Of a stretch of 28,746 nucleotides of DNA, positions 1 to 7,393 are shown piece after piece (the first letter of the stretch is position 1; every line of letters starts with the position of its first letter). The notes under the pieces were generated by a model. The model was not told the origin of the DNA. It saw only the letters and a list, made by a program, of their open reading frames with translations, and ran no database searches. The translations under genes were made by a program, and so were the position numbers. Source of the stretch: Deltaproteobacteria bacterium (GTDB lineage: Bacteria > Desulfobacterota > Desulfobacteria > Desulfobacterales > ETH-SRB1); assembly GCA_030262795.1 (NCBI GenBank), contig JAJSZO010000002.1:1-28746 (forward strand). The letters run 5' to 3'.

Positions 1-678
1 GTCACTACACCTGTTCCGGAAATAGATGAAAAAAAATGTAATCTCTGTGGAAAATGCGACGAAATATGTCAATTCAAAGCTATAATCGTAATCGCCGATA
101 CTACAGTGATGACATTCCCTGAGATGTGCCACAGTTGCGGAGGTTGCGAAAAAGTCTGCCCTGAAGGCGCTATAAAGGAAACAACCCGGGAATTAGGCAT
201 TATACAAAAGGGCTCCCGTGATGGTATAGAATTTGTCCACGGAAAATTAAGAATCGGCGAAGCCATGTCGCCTCCATTAATCGAAAAGGTTCGTTCCTTT
301 GCCAAATCTGGCAAATTCACCATTATAGATGCCCCTCCGGGAACATCATGCCCGGTCATAGCAGCCATGAAGGGGGTTGATTTTGTTCTTCTTGTTACTG
401 AGCCTACACCATTCGGTCTGCATGATTTAGAATTAGCCGTTGGTGCAGTTAAAATATTAAACATACCATGTGGACTGGTAATTAATCGCTCAGATATAGG
501 AGATGATAAGGTTAAGGATTTTGCAAAAAAAGAAGGTCTGCCGGTTCTTTTGGAAATACCTTTTGACAGAAAGATAGTCGAGGTCTGCTCAAGAGGGGAT
601 ATGATCGTAGAAAATATTCCTGAATTTAAAGAAAAATTTCTAACTTTATATGATAATATCAAAAAAATAGTGAGTTAA
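1..678 (+). CDS. MinD-superfamily ATPase with inserted ferredoxin domain (5' partial)
   Basis: The reading frame is open from base 1, so the N-terminus with its Walker A lies outside the window. The first visible residues carry two 4Fe-4S motifs of form CxxCxxCxxxC (CNLCGKCDEIC, then CHSCGGCEKVC). They are followed by the MinD/ParA-type signature DAPPGTSCPV and the VTEPTPFG segment. This is the layout of MinD-superfamily ATPases with an inserted ferredoxin domain (COG1149 type). They are usually found as adjacent pairs and thought to act in cytoplasmic iron-sulfur or redox-cofactor handling, though the exact substrate is unsettled. A second, complete member follows at 955 on the same strand, which supports the call. 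Family is fairly sure; biochemical role is inferred. Confidence 0.88.
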   Translation, partial: VTTPVPEIDEKKCNLCGKCDEICQFKAIIVIADTTVMTFPEMCHSCGGCEKVCPEGAIKETTRELGIIQKGSRDGIEFVHGKLRIGEAMSPPLIEKVRSFAKSGKFTIIDAPPGTSCPVIAAMKGVDFVLLVTEPTPFGLHDLELAVGAVKILNIPCGLVINRSDIGDDKVKDFAKKEGLPVLLEIPFDRKIVEVCSRGDMIVENIPEFKEKFLTLYDNIKKIVS

Positions 679-722
679 CCTTTCAAGCAGCAAGCAGCAA
701 TTCTAATTATGGTATTACCTAA

Positions 723-871
723 GATGAGCGATTAGCTCTTAGCAATTAGCGGTTAGCTTTTATTATTTCGGGTGGTTACCAGTGATTTGATTTTCACCCA
801 TTGGGTGAAATGTTATTATTTAATAACATCTTGATATAGTTTGACTAAAAGCTAATGGCTAATCACTCATT
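723..871. repeat. Heptad-repeat inverted repeat with nested hairpins
   Basis: Between the two ATPase genes, 723-757 is five 7-bp units (GATGAGC, then four of form NNTTAGC). The opposed arm at 851-871 reads GCTAATG, GCTAATC, ACTCATT, so the two tracts can pair. Between them are two smaller palindromes: TTTCACCCA-T-TGGGTGAAA at 792-810, and ATGTTATT/AATAACAT near 810-829. A TTAGGAACGTGGA word at 879-891 matches the end of the 180-bp element described at 6018. No gene is seen in this gap. Confidence 0.75.
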
Positions 872-954
872 TTAGGTATTAGGAACGTGGATAATTTTTT
901 TGTTCCTACGCTTGAGCATGTAACCGGATAAATATACTTTAGGCACTATTATTA

Positions 955-1821
955 ATGAAAGAATTGATTATAATAAGCGGCAAGGGCGGAACAGGCAAGA
1001 CCAGTTTAATGGCTGCATTTGCATATCTTGCAAAAAACAAGGTGCTTTGTGATGCAGATGTTGACGCGGCTGACCTTCACCTGATTACAGATCCAAACAT
1101 CATAGAGAAACATGATTTTCAGAGCGGCCATAACGCTGTTATAAACAAAGATAAATGCACTGAATGCGGCCTCTGCATTGATTTATGCAGATGGGAGGCC
1201 ATAAGCGAAACTTTCGAGGTTAATTCAATTGAATGCGAAGGTTGCGGCGTATGCGTTTATTTCTGCCCTGAAAAAGCAATAGACTTTCCTCTGAATACTT
1301 GCGGAGAGTGGTATATTTCTGATACGCGTTTTGGCCCACTGGTACATGCAAGGCTTGGTATAGCTGAAGAAAATTCAGGCAGGCTTGTAGCACTTGTAAG
1401 ACAGGAAGCCAAAAAATTTGCAGAAGAAAAGGGGCTTGATCTAATTCTTACTGACGGACCTCCGGGAATAGGTTGTCCGGTAATTGCCGCTATCGGCGGA
1501 GCCAGCGCTGTGCTTGTTGTTACAGAACCCAGTGTATCAGGAAAACACGATATGCAGCGGGTTGTTCAGCTTGCCGATCACTTCAAGGTGCCAACCTTTT
1601 TATGCGTCAATAAATTTGATATTAATCAAAATTTAACTGATGAAATAGAAAAATTCGCCAAAGACAAAGGTTTGACCTGTTTAGGACATATACCTTTTGA
1701 TCAAAATTTTACAAAAGCCATGGTCCAGGGACAAACAATATTTGAATATAATTCAGATTCCGTGGCTGGTCAGGCTATACGAAAAATATGGAAAAGTCTC
1801 TTGGCTGACATAAATTCCTAA
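955..1821 (+). CDS. MinD-superfamily ATPase with inserted ferredoxin domain
   Basis: A complete 288-residue protein. The deviant Walker A of the MinD/ParA/Mrp class is at residues 8-17 (SGKGGTGKTS), and the DVDAADLHL segment follows. Two 4Fe-4S motifs come next: C68, C71, C74, C78 and C94, C97, C100, C104. The DGPPGIGCPV stretch and VTEPSVSGKHD then match the partial protein upstream. Length and domain order fit COG1149-type proteins. It probably couples ATP binding to iron-sulfur or electron-carrier chemistry in the cytoplasm, together with its upstream paralogue. There is no strong ribosome site; an AGG lies about 12 bases before the ATG. Separated from gene 1 by a repeat-filled 276-bp gap, so co-transcription is likely but not shown. 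Confidence 0.9.
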   Translation: MKELIIISGKGGTGKTSLMAAFAYLAKNKVLCDADVDAADLHLITDPNIIEKHDFQSGHNAVINKDKCTECGLCIDLCRWEAISETFEVNSIECEGCGVCVYFCPEKAIDFPLNTCGEWYISDTRFGPLVHARLGIAEENSGRLVALVRQEAKKFAEEKGLDLILTDGPPGIGCPVIAAIGGASAVLVVTEPSVSGKHDMQRVVQLADHFKVPTFLCVNKFDINQNLTDEIEKFAKDKGLTCLGHIPFDQNFTKAMVQGQTIFEYNSDSVAGQAIRKIWKSLLADINS

Positions 1822-1826
1822 AGTTA

Positions 1827-1908
1827 ATCCCGCCAGAGCGGGATGCCATTTTATACCCGCCTTGTAATCTCAAGGTGTTACAAGTAGGGTGGCCAATGCC
1901 CACCCTAC
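1827..1908. repeat. Cluster of three small palindromes
   Basis: Three back-to-back hairpins lie just 3' of the ATPase gene: ATCCCGC-CAGA-GCGGGAT (1827-1844), CTTGTAA/TTACAAG (1861-1884) and GTAGGGTGG-N7-CCACCCTAC (1884-1908). None is followed by a T-run, so they are better read as REP-like repeats or mRNA-end stabilisers than as an intrinsic terminator. They also separate the plus-strand ATPase from the convergent YkgJ-type gene. Confidence 0.6.
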
Positions 1909-1921
1909 GAATCGTCCCGCT

Positions 1922-2599
1922 TTATGTTGTTGGTAGCCGAAGAGAGTTAAGGATTGGCTTGATTTTATTCTTATGTTCGGGTGGTACAAGCAATATCGTC
2001 ATCGGCAGATTTTTTATAAGCCCTTCTTCCGGATTTGTTAGATCTTTTATCCTATAATTTTTATAATTATCTTCTGATTCCATAAAAAGCAGAACGTCAG
2101 TAAAATTTCCTGAAAAGCCCTGCTGATCAATATGTTCTATATACTGTAAAAAAACATTATTTACAGTCAGGACAAACGGATCCATCTCAGCTTCGTCAAT
2201 GCAATTCGTTTTTGAGACCATACATCTGCAACCAAACGGTCTGACGGTATAAATTGGGCATTCATCATTCATCAATAACGGACAACTTCCCCATGAGCTG
2301 TCTATTTTTTCGTCCGGAAGCTCTTTGCCCTGAATACAAAGATCAGCTATTTTGTTTGTGGTTATTTTTGGCAGAAAACGTTTTTTATAAGATTTGTCCT
2401 TAATTTTTTTAAATAATTCTAATTTACTGTTTTCAATCAAGTGATTGGCAATTTTATAACCTTCAAGTGATGTCATAGTTACATTGCACGTGCAGCAAGT
2501 AGAACAATATCTTTGACATGCCAGTTCAAGGCTATCGGTAAATGCGTCATAAATTTTATAAATCCGGTCCAGAACATCTATTTTATCAGACAAGTCCAT
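1922..2599 (-). CDS. YkgJ-family cysteine-cluster protein (putative metal-chelating)
   Basis: A 225-residue protein with the cysteine pattern of the YkgJ / CxxCxxCC zinc-or-iron chelating family. CQRYCSTCCTCNV is near residues 29-41, and CPLLMNDECPIYTVRPFGCRC lies in the middle, where the Y-x-x-R-P-x-x-C motif is typical. The remainder is alpha-helical in character with no signal peptide, so a cytoplasmic place is expected. The substrate of this family is unknown. The start is supported by GGAG seven bases before the ATG at 2597-2599. It converges on the ATPase gene at 955-1821 across a palindrome cluster. Family call is good, function unassigned. Confidence 0.85.
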   Translation of the reverse strand: MDLSDKIDVLDRIYKIYDAFTDSLELACQRYCSTCCTCNVTMTSLEGYKIANHLIENSKLELFKKIKDKSYKKRFLPKITTNKIADLCIQGKELPDEKIDSSWGSCPLLMNDECPIYTVRPFGCRCMVSKTNCIDEAEMDPFVLTVNNVFLQYIEHIDQQGFSGNFTDVLLFMESEDNYKNYRIKDLTNPEEGLIKNLPMTILLVPPEHKNKIKPILNSLRLPTT

Positions 2600-2640
2600 T
2601 TTTTCTCCAGACTTTAAATTAGCGCCCTGCGGGCGGGCTT

Positions 2641-2695
2641 GTAGCGCAGGGCTTTAGCTCTGCCATTATAAGGCAGGGCTAAAGCCCTGTACTAC
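2641..2695. repeat. REP-like long hairpin
   Basis: Arms at 2641-2664 and 2672-2695 pair over 24 positions with three mismatches around a 7-base loop; the core is CAGGGCTTTAGC / GCTAAAGCCCTG. A second small hairpin follows, CCCCTCT-AACA-AGAGGGG at 2727-2744. Both lie in the 5' region of the YkgJ gene and 3' of the ATPase gene. No coding sequence is seen from 2600 to 2850. Confidence 0.7.
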
Positions 2696-2751
2696 ATTTG
2701 AAAAAATCAGAAGTTACATTCAAAACCCCCTCTAACAAGAGGGGTGGACGC

Positions 2752-2803
2752 TAAGGAACGTGGACGAAATAACTTCCCCAACTATGCATCACAGCTTCAG
2801 GCC
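2752..2803 (-). mobile_element. Half copy of the 180-bp GGAACGTGGA element
   Basis: Bases 2755-2803 are identical over 49 positions to the reverse complement of 6152-6200, the right end of the full copy at 6018-6203. Like the full copies, the terminus is preceded by a TAA/TTA triplet (2752-2754). The inner half and the other terminus are missing, so this is a truncated, non-coding relic. Confidence 0.75.
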
Positions 2804-2850
2804 GCGTTCTGTTCTTCGAGTAGTTTTGATTCGGCTATCAAAGAAGGTGA

Positions 2851-4674
2851 TTAACTCTCTTCTTTCCCAGCCAACTCAGGCAACCGCCTCAATCCTATAC
2901 AATCAAGCAACCCATCCAGATCTTCCCTGACCGACCAGAGCACGCCTTTTTCACGCATCAACGCCTCTGCATCCTCAGTAAAACCGTCATAAGCGAAGAA
3001 CCATAATCTTAAAATCTGAAGACCTTCGCCCACATACTCTTTTACAGCATTTCCCTTCCATATCAAAGATTCTACCTCGGCCCTGCCCACCTTTCGGCTT
3101 GTCCACCACTTGCTTTCACATATCCAGCGCTCCTTGCCTGCGCCGCCTTCCACGTCTATTTCCATGCCCTTGCCACCACCAAGTTTGCTTCGCAGCCTTA
3201 CATAACTAAAATGCCATGGCAAAGTGATATTTTCTTTGCTGTGGAAGAATTTACCTGGCAGGGTTTTGTTTTGTCCACTCCATAGGATTTGAGCTATATA
3301 TACCTCTGCAAGATAACCCCTATGGTCATTGATACGCCGCTTTATAGTCTGATGCTGAGTTCTTAAATCGTTTTGCACCACAGCCCGATCTTGACCCTCT
3401 ACCTCAATCCTGCCCCACACCTTCAAAAACTCAAGCAGAATCGGATCATCTATCTTTCTGAACCAGCCGCCAAGCTCCATGTACTGAAGAAGATCGCCTC
3501 TGGAGAGTTTTATCAGCACATCCCTGATGGTCTCCATTGGCACATCTTTTCCTTCACGCTCAGCAAGTTCTTTCTGGATTCTATCAAGATCAAGCCGGTC
3601 TCCTTCTTCCAGAGCAGATAAATATAAAACCCACTTTGTTATTCCATATTCATTGATTCTTTCTATCCACTTGGTCACCTGGTCATTCAGTTCAGCCCAG
3701 ATAAAACCGGAAGAAAGGTCTACTGCGAGGATCTCATTCAGAGACTCTTCGCTGACAATCGGCTTTCCCTGCTTTGCGGCCTGACGAACAACTGCTGTAA
3801 TATAAAAAGGATTGCCACCACAGCGATCAGCCACTACCGGCAACATCTTTTCTTCTATTTTTGCTCTGTGATAGCGGGAAGCATTAAACGCCAACTGCGC
3901 CCCCCAATAGTTGGTCATTGGTTCTATGGGATGACTGTCAAACCTTCCAAAAAGTGACCCCCTGCCAAGTATTTCCCTTGCCAGAATGCTCATGGCAGAG
4001 CCCGTGACAAGATGAGGACACGTGGGAGATTCGACTGCTTCTTGCATAAAACCAACTATGCTGAAGTTGTACTGGGGAAGACGGGTGTTCTGGAATTCGT
4101 CCAAGAACATCACGATTGTGCTTTCATCCCGATCAGAAACCCTCCTTGGGAGTGTCACGGCTTTGTCTTCAGGTGTAGTAACGTCCTTTTCCTGAAGAAA
4201 TCTCATGAAATTGAGAGCTCCTGCGAGTCCTTCGGGCACTTTGAGACGTGTTTTGATCAATTCCGAAAGGCCATCCCTGCTTACTGAGTCAGGAGACAGG
4301 ATAGAAGTATCTCTCAGTCGAAATGCCGCATACCAGCGAAGGAAATTCTCTACATATCCAATGGAAAACTCCCACCGGTCAAGCGGCTCGTCTTTAAAAC
4401 TGTAATAAACAGGGATAACTGCATCCGGATCACGATGATCCTGTTCAAAAAAAAGACGGTTTACCACCCGCTTGAATATCTCGGTTTTTCCCATGCGCCT
4501 CTGGCCCAAAAGGACTGTCGACATAGTCCGACGTCCTATGGCATCAAGCGCAGCCTTATAAAGATATTCAAGATGCTCCTCTCTGTCCGTGTACACCTCA
4601 CGAGAAACAAGCGGCCGGATCGCCCATCGAGAGTCTGCCCATTTATCAGAAAGATTGGTTTCCGTTGTTTTCAT
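2851..4674 (-). CDS. AAA/STAND-like ATPase with C-terminal PD-(D/E)XK nuclease-like domain
   Basis: 607 residues from the chosen start. Walker A GQRRMGKTE is at residues 57-65, Walker B IVMFLDEFQNT near 187-197, and the CGGNPFYI motif near 286-293 is typical of archaeal-type ATPases (COG1672-like). The C-terminal 150 residues carry a helix glutamate (about E457), an E-x-D pair (E505, D507) and E-S-K (E520, K522), the layout of a PD-(D/E)XK restriction-like fold as in DUF234-linked ATPases. Start: an ATG at 4710 exists, but GGAG six to seven bases before the ATG at 4674 is far better, and the small upstream ORF ends at 4694. The role is unknown; defence or mobile-element activity is plausible from the fold and the attC neighbourhood. 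Confidence 0.82.
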   Translation of the reverse strand: MKTTETNLSDKWADSRWAIRPLVSREVYTDREEHLEYLYKAALDAIGRRTMSTVLLGQRRMGKTEIFKRVVNRLFFEQDHRDPDAVIPVYYSFKDEPLDRWEFSIGYVENFLRWYAAFRLRDTSILSPDSVSRDGLSELIKTRLKVPEGLAGALNFMRFLQEKDVTTPEDKAVTLPRRVSDRDESTIVMFLDEFQNTRLPQYNFSIVGFMQEAVESPTCPHLVTGSAMSILAREILGRGSLFGRFDSHPIEPMTNYWGAQLAFNASRYHRAKIEEKMLPVVADRCGGNPFYITAVVRQAAKQGKPIVSEESLNEILAVDLSSGFIWAELNDQVTKWIERINEYGITKWVLYLSALEEGDRLDLDRIQKELAEREGKDVPMETIRDVLIKLSRGDLLQYMELGGWFRKIDDPILLEFLKVWGRIEVEGQDRAVVQNDLRTQHQTIKRRINDHRGYLAEVYIAQILWSGQNKTLPGKFFHSKENITLPWHFSYVRLRSKLGGGKGMEIDVEGGAGKERWICESKWWTSRKVGRAEVESLIWKGNAVKEYVGEGLQILRLWFFAYDGFTEDAEALMREKGVLWSVREDLDGLLDCIGLRRLPELAGKEES

Positions 4675-4693
4675 TTTTTCTCCAAAACAAATA

Positions 4694-4867
4694 TTAATAT
4701 CCGCCCTCATGAATCATTATAAAATCATCAGTCTCAATATTCAGGTCAGTTTCACAAAGATAACTCTCAGCCATTACATTTCCGTATCCTTCATCTGAAA
4801 AACTGCCCTCATACCAATGAAAATTTTTAAGCATATATTTGATGCTTCTACTATGGGTTTTCCCCAT
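4694..4867 (-). CDS. Small unknown protein, 57 aa
   Basis: A short ORF running from ATG at 4867 to TAA at 4694, ending 19 bases before the ATPase start, same strand. The protein begins MGKTHSRSIKY and ends with an acidic stretch (ETDDFIMIHEGGY). Composition is protein-like, without low-complexity bias. A purine-rich GAAGAG lies too close to the first ATG to be a convincing ribosome site, and an internal ATG at residue 12 is an alternative start. It lies directly 3' of the attC-like site at 4892-4990, where the first gene of a following cassette would begin. I do not recognise it. It may be a leader ORF or partner of the ATPase. Confidence 0.45.
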   Translation of the reverse strand: MGKTHSRSIKYMLKNFHWYEGSFSDEGYGNVMAESYLCETDLNIETDDFIMIHEGGY

Positions 4868-4891
4868 CACTCTTCAGTTTACGAATACGAC

Positions 4892-4990
4892 GCCGAACGT
4901 CACGCATGACCTGCCGGGAAAGCCAACGATGCCTATGCAAAAGCGAAAAACGCTTCGGCTTTTCCGGTCAGAGTCAATGCGCTTGTTGCC
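4892..4990 (-). other. attC-like recombination site (site A)
   Basis: Read on the minus strand, this imperfect palindrome starts with R''-like GGCAAC (4985-4990) and runs through CAAGCGCATTGACTC and TGACCGGAAAAGCC. It returns as GGCTTTCCCGGCAGGTCATGC and ends with R'-like GTTCGGC (4892-4898; consensus GTTRRRY, 6 of 7). The inner arms 4904-4924 and 4957-4980 pair with unpaired bases on one side only, the hallmark of integron attC sites. An inner AAGCG/CGCTT hairpin caps it. It lies 3' of the DUF6883/DUF4926 genes in the right orientation. Confidence 0.7.
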
Positions 4991-5131
4991 GCGGCAGTTC
5001 CCACTATCAACTTGACTGTCACATCAGCAGTAGATCTTTTGATAACTCTTTTTGATATAGCTACTTCGCGTTGTGGCCTTTTGGTACGTATTCATCCAAG
5101 GGTTATGACGCTGTTTTTCACTGTTCGCATA

Positions 5132-5476
5132 CTATGCAGATATGTTTTCATAACTGACGGACTGACAACTCCGTACAGACAAAAAACGTGCAAAATCCAA
5201 CACTTCTTTTGCCGTATCATCGGGCAGACCGGCAACCAGTGCCGAAGCCTGTTCTGCAATCGGAATCCATTGCCGGGTTTCCGCCCGCCATACAACGATA
5301 AAGTGTTTTGCATGCAGAGCTAAGAAATCAAGAGTTTTTCCCTTATCATTGGTGAATTCGATTTCGTAAGCATCGTTGCCGTGACAATGAACAACCGCAC
5401 CCCGCACTCCAGCGCGCATATTTTTTTCCGGGATGTCTATGACAAGTTCGATTATGTCTCCTATATCCGGCATCAT
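5132..5476 (-). CDS. DUF4926-domain protein
   Basis: 114 residues. The N-terminal half, with PDIGDIIELVIDIPEKN, RAGVRGAVVHCH and YEIEFTNDKGKTLDFLAL, is recognisable as DUF4926, a small beta-rich domain. The second half, FIVVWRAETRQWIPIAEQ then LVAGLPDDTAKEVLDFARFL, looks like the DUF2281-type tail often fused or adjacent to such antitoxin-like proteins. No signal peptide, so cytoplasmic. Its ATG overlaps the last codon of the full-length DUF6883 frame (TGA at 5473-5475), so the two were built as a translationally coupled pair. DUF6883/DUF4926 pairs are candidate toxin-antitoxin-like modules; that function is inference. A second ATG directly after the first is equally possible as start. Confidence 0.8.
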   Translation of the reverse strand: MMPDIGDIIELVIDIPEKNMRAGVRGAVVHCHGNDAYEIEFTNDKGKTLDFLALHAKHFIVVWRAETRQWIPIAEQASALVAGLPDDTAKEVLDFARFLSVRSCQSVSYENISA

Positions 5477-5817
5477 ATTCTTTTCCTTACATAAAGTGTT
5501 ACGAGATGAGCCTCCCTGCTTTCGGGAGTTACGATCTATCCTGTTCTTACGACAGCGCGTTGATCTTCCATTCCTTCGACGGTAATGTCCGCCGTATAAC
5601 GTTTTCCGAATTTGTCCTCGCTGTGGAAAGTGACTTCGGGATGCATAGCTCCACCTTCAAGCTGACAAAGCAGACCGGTGTGATTTTCTTTCGTAACGAG
5701 CAGCTTATCAAAAAGAACGGCTTTATGCTTCCCCTGCGGAGAATCGGTGTCAAGCACATAATGTGTCAGCTTACGAGGATCAATTCGGATACTCTCAGCA
5801 ATATCTGCCAGTTTCAA
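5473..5817 (-). pseudogene. DUF6883-domain gene interrupted by an amber codon
   Basis: The frame starts at TTG (5815-5817), seven bases after a strong AAGGAG. It reads 93 residues with the DUF6883 look (MKLADIAESI, HYVLDTDSPQGKHKA, DKFGKRYTADITVEG) and stops at TAG (5536-5538). Without that stop the same frame runs 20 more codons (IVTPES, HLVTLYVRKRI) to TGA at 5473-5475, overlapping the DUF4926 start. In this family the position after R-T-(A/G) is usually tryptophan, so TAG most simply derives from TGG. The protein is therefore truncated by about a fifth. Alternatives are a sequencing error or suppression of the amber codon. DUF6883 proteins are small toxin-like partners; activity is not established here. 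Confidence 0.7.
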
Positions 5818-5871
5818 AGCCTGAGCTCCTTTTTTCCGAAGTCATACTTTCTGTTTATCTCAGTCTTAGCA

Positions 5872-6023
5872 CCATAACGTATAGCTGAGTGGCTGGGCAA
5901 CGATAACCGAAAAACTATGATAAAGGTAAAAACTACCGGTCAAATACTGCCTTTCAAAAGCGGCTTGACCTGCTCAGTCCCTCTCCGCCTGGTTCTACAC
6001 TACACATCATAACTTCGTTAGGA
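5872..6023 (-). other. Possible attC-like site (site B, weak)
   Basis: On the minus strand the stretch begins TCCTAAC (6017-6023, close to RYYYAAC) and ends GTTATGG (5872-5878, only partly GTTRRRY). The outer arms, TAACGAAGTTATGATG against TAACGTATAGCTGAG, pair loosely, and the inner stem is poor. Its right end is shared with the left end of the 180-bp element at 6018, which appears to have inserted there. Position between two cassette-like genes is right, but the fold evidence is weaker than for sites A and C. Confidence 0.3.
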
Positions 6024-6203
6024 ACGTGGACGAATTAACTTCCACAAGTAGGCGCATAGATTTGGGTCAGATTTGTTCGATCTCAGATCACAAAAGTTGA
6101 TGGAATAGCGGGCTATTTCAATATTTTTGTGATCTGAGATCGGGCAAAGGTGGCCTGAAGCTGTGATGCATAGTTGGGGAAGTTATTTCGTCCACGTTCC
6201 TTA
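6018..6203. mobile_element. 180-bp non-autonomous element with GGAACGTGGA terminal inverted repeats
   Basis: The core 6021-6200 is flanked by TTA on both sides (6018-6020, 6201-6203), a candidate 3-bp target duplication. Terminal arms of about 22 bp start GGAACGTGGACGAA and pair with few mismatches. A second, inner palindrome reads GATCTCAGATCACAAAA at 6079-6095, with its partner at 6124-6141. A second copy of exactly the same 180-bp length is at 11403-11582 and a half copy at 2752-2803. There is no coding capacity. It looks like a MITE mobilised by a transposase not in this window. The rest of 5878-6277 holds no gene. Confidence 0.75.
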
Positions 6204-6277
6204 GCACCATTCTCCCCAATGCCACGGCAAGCCCTGCAAAATAGATGGCGCGGTAATTCTTTCTTTTACTACAATAA

Positions 6278-7330
6278 TTATTGAGAATTTTCTCCCGATG
6301 TCACCTGCAGCGCATGAATTGCCTCCTCAAGTCCGACTTTGCCATCATTGTTAATGTCTCCCTTAGCCGGTATATTACCTATGGGTCGAGCCATGATAAT
6401 ACCCTGCAAGCGTTCAAAGTATTTGTGGTTAAGATACTTTCGCTTAGGATAATTAGGATTATATTTAAAATAACAATCATCATCGTTAGGACAATAACAG
6501 TTTCCTTCTCTGCCACAACCGGTAGTCATAGTGTGCAACGTGTATCTGCAACCATCCACCTCGGCCCAACGATAATAAATTGGTCTATGGTATTCTTCAC
6601 CGTCTGTAGTAGTCTTAGTATTGAATCCGTACCACATTTTTCCTTTTCCGATGCCGTTATCGTCATTGACATTGTCGTACTCGGTTTTTCTTGTATCTTT
6701 GGCGTGTCCACTACCGGAAGAATCTATAATATAGATCCAGAATTCATCTGTATTTACTGTTGAGATGACAGGAAAGCTCCACGCCAGCATCACATGCCCG
6801 GTACTTGCGGACCCGCACCCGCCCCTGTCAGGATCCCTTATGAACTTTTGCCATTCTTCGTCATATTTTGCGACAATTATATCGCCTGGCTGAATTTTCT
6901 CATATGACTTGAAAACATACCAGTAGGCGTTGCTATTTTCAACTTCATCCCCGAGAATTTCCCGGAAATAGTCGTAAAAACCCCATGCCCTTGGACGTTT
7001 GTCATCACCGGAACCCTCAGCGCTATGAAATCTTTTTGCATTATCGAATAGGTCATGGTAATGAGTTGGCAATGTCTGCTGTAAGATAAACTCACCGACA
7101 AAGCCGGAACAGTCGTATTTGTAGATACCGCCATCTTCATTCATAACTTTGTTTAGGCGGTGTACATATTCCGTATCACGCAGGTTGCCCATAATGTACA
7201 CCATACGATCATAAAACAACAGTGCGGCTGTTCCTTCTTCAGGCCTATGAGCCGGGCGTTCTCCAAATACTAAGGAAACACTAAAAATCAATGAGCATAA
7301 AAGGGTTATCATAACAATAAATTTTTTCAT
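6278..7330 (-). CDS. Secreted NlpC/P60-like protein with C-terminal dockerin-like stub
   Basis: 350 residues with a Sec signal peptide (about 1-23, ending SLVFGE). YDCSGFVGEF around C74 and TGHVMLAW around H179, with QPGDIIVAKY between them, is the Cys-His arrangement of NlpC/P60 peptidase/amidase folds that cut peptidoglycan peptides or related amide bonds outside the cytoplasm. Residues 262-290 hold a cysteine-rich insert (CGREGNCYC and following), probably disulfide-bonded. The last 27 residues, GDINNDGKVGLEEAI, are one EF-hand-like dockerin half common in Desulfobacterota exported proteins. The start has AGGAG nine bases upstream. It stands alone between attC-like sites, as a cassette gene would. 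Enzyme class is likely; substrate unknown. Confidence 0.72.
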   Translation of the reverse strand: MKKFIVMITLLCSLIFSVSLVFGERPAHRPEEGTAALLFYDRMVYIMGNLRDTEYVHRLNKVMNEDGGIYKYDCSGFVGEFILQQTLPTHYHDLFDNAKRFHSAEGSGDDKRPRAWGFYDYFREILGDEVENSNAYWYVFKSYEKIQPGDIIVAKYDEEWQKFIRDPDRGGCGSASTGHVMLAWSFPVISTVNTDEFWIYIIDSSGSGHAKDTRKTEYDNVNDDNGIGKGKMWYGFNTKTTTDGEEYHRPIYYRWAEVDGCRYTLHTMTTGCGREGNCYCPNDDDCYFKYNPNYPKRKYLNHKYFERLQGIIMARPIGNIPAKGDINNDGKVGLEEAIHALQVTSGENSQ

Positions 7331-7393
7331 CCCAATTTTCTCCTTTGCAAAACAATTGTTAATTTTATAATCTCTAAATTATGGCCAATTAAA

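Noticed and set aside
69..662. Long minus-strand ORF opposite the first ATPase gene
   Set aside because: It mirrors a clear 4Fe-4S/MinD coding frame and shows no family motif; a shadow frame.
4675..4710. Upstream ATG (4710) as ATPase start
   Set aside because: No ribosome site there, whereas GGAG precedes the ATG at 4674 at good spacing.
5506..5877. 123-aa plus-strand ORF
   Set aside because: Antisense to the DUF6883 frame, which has a proper ribosome site and family pattern.
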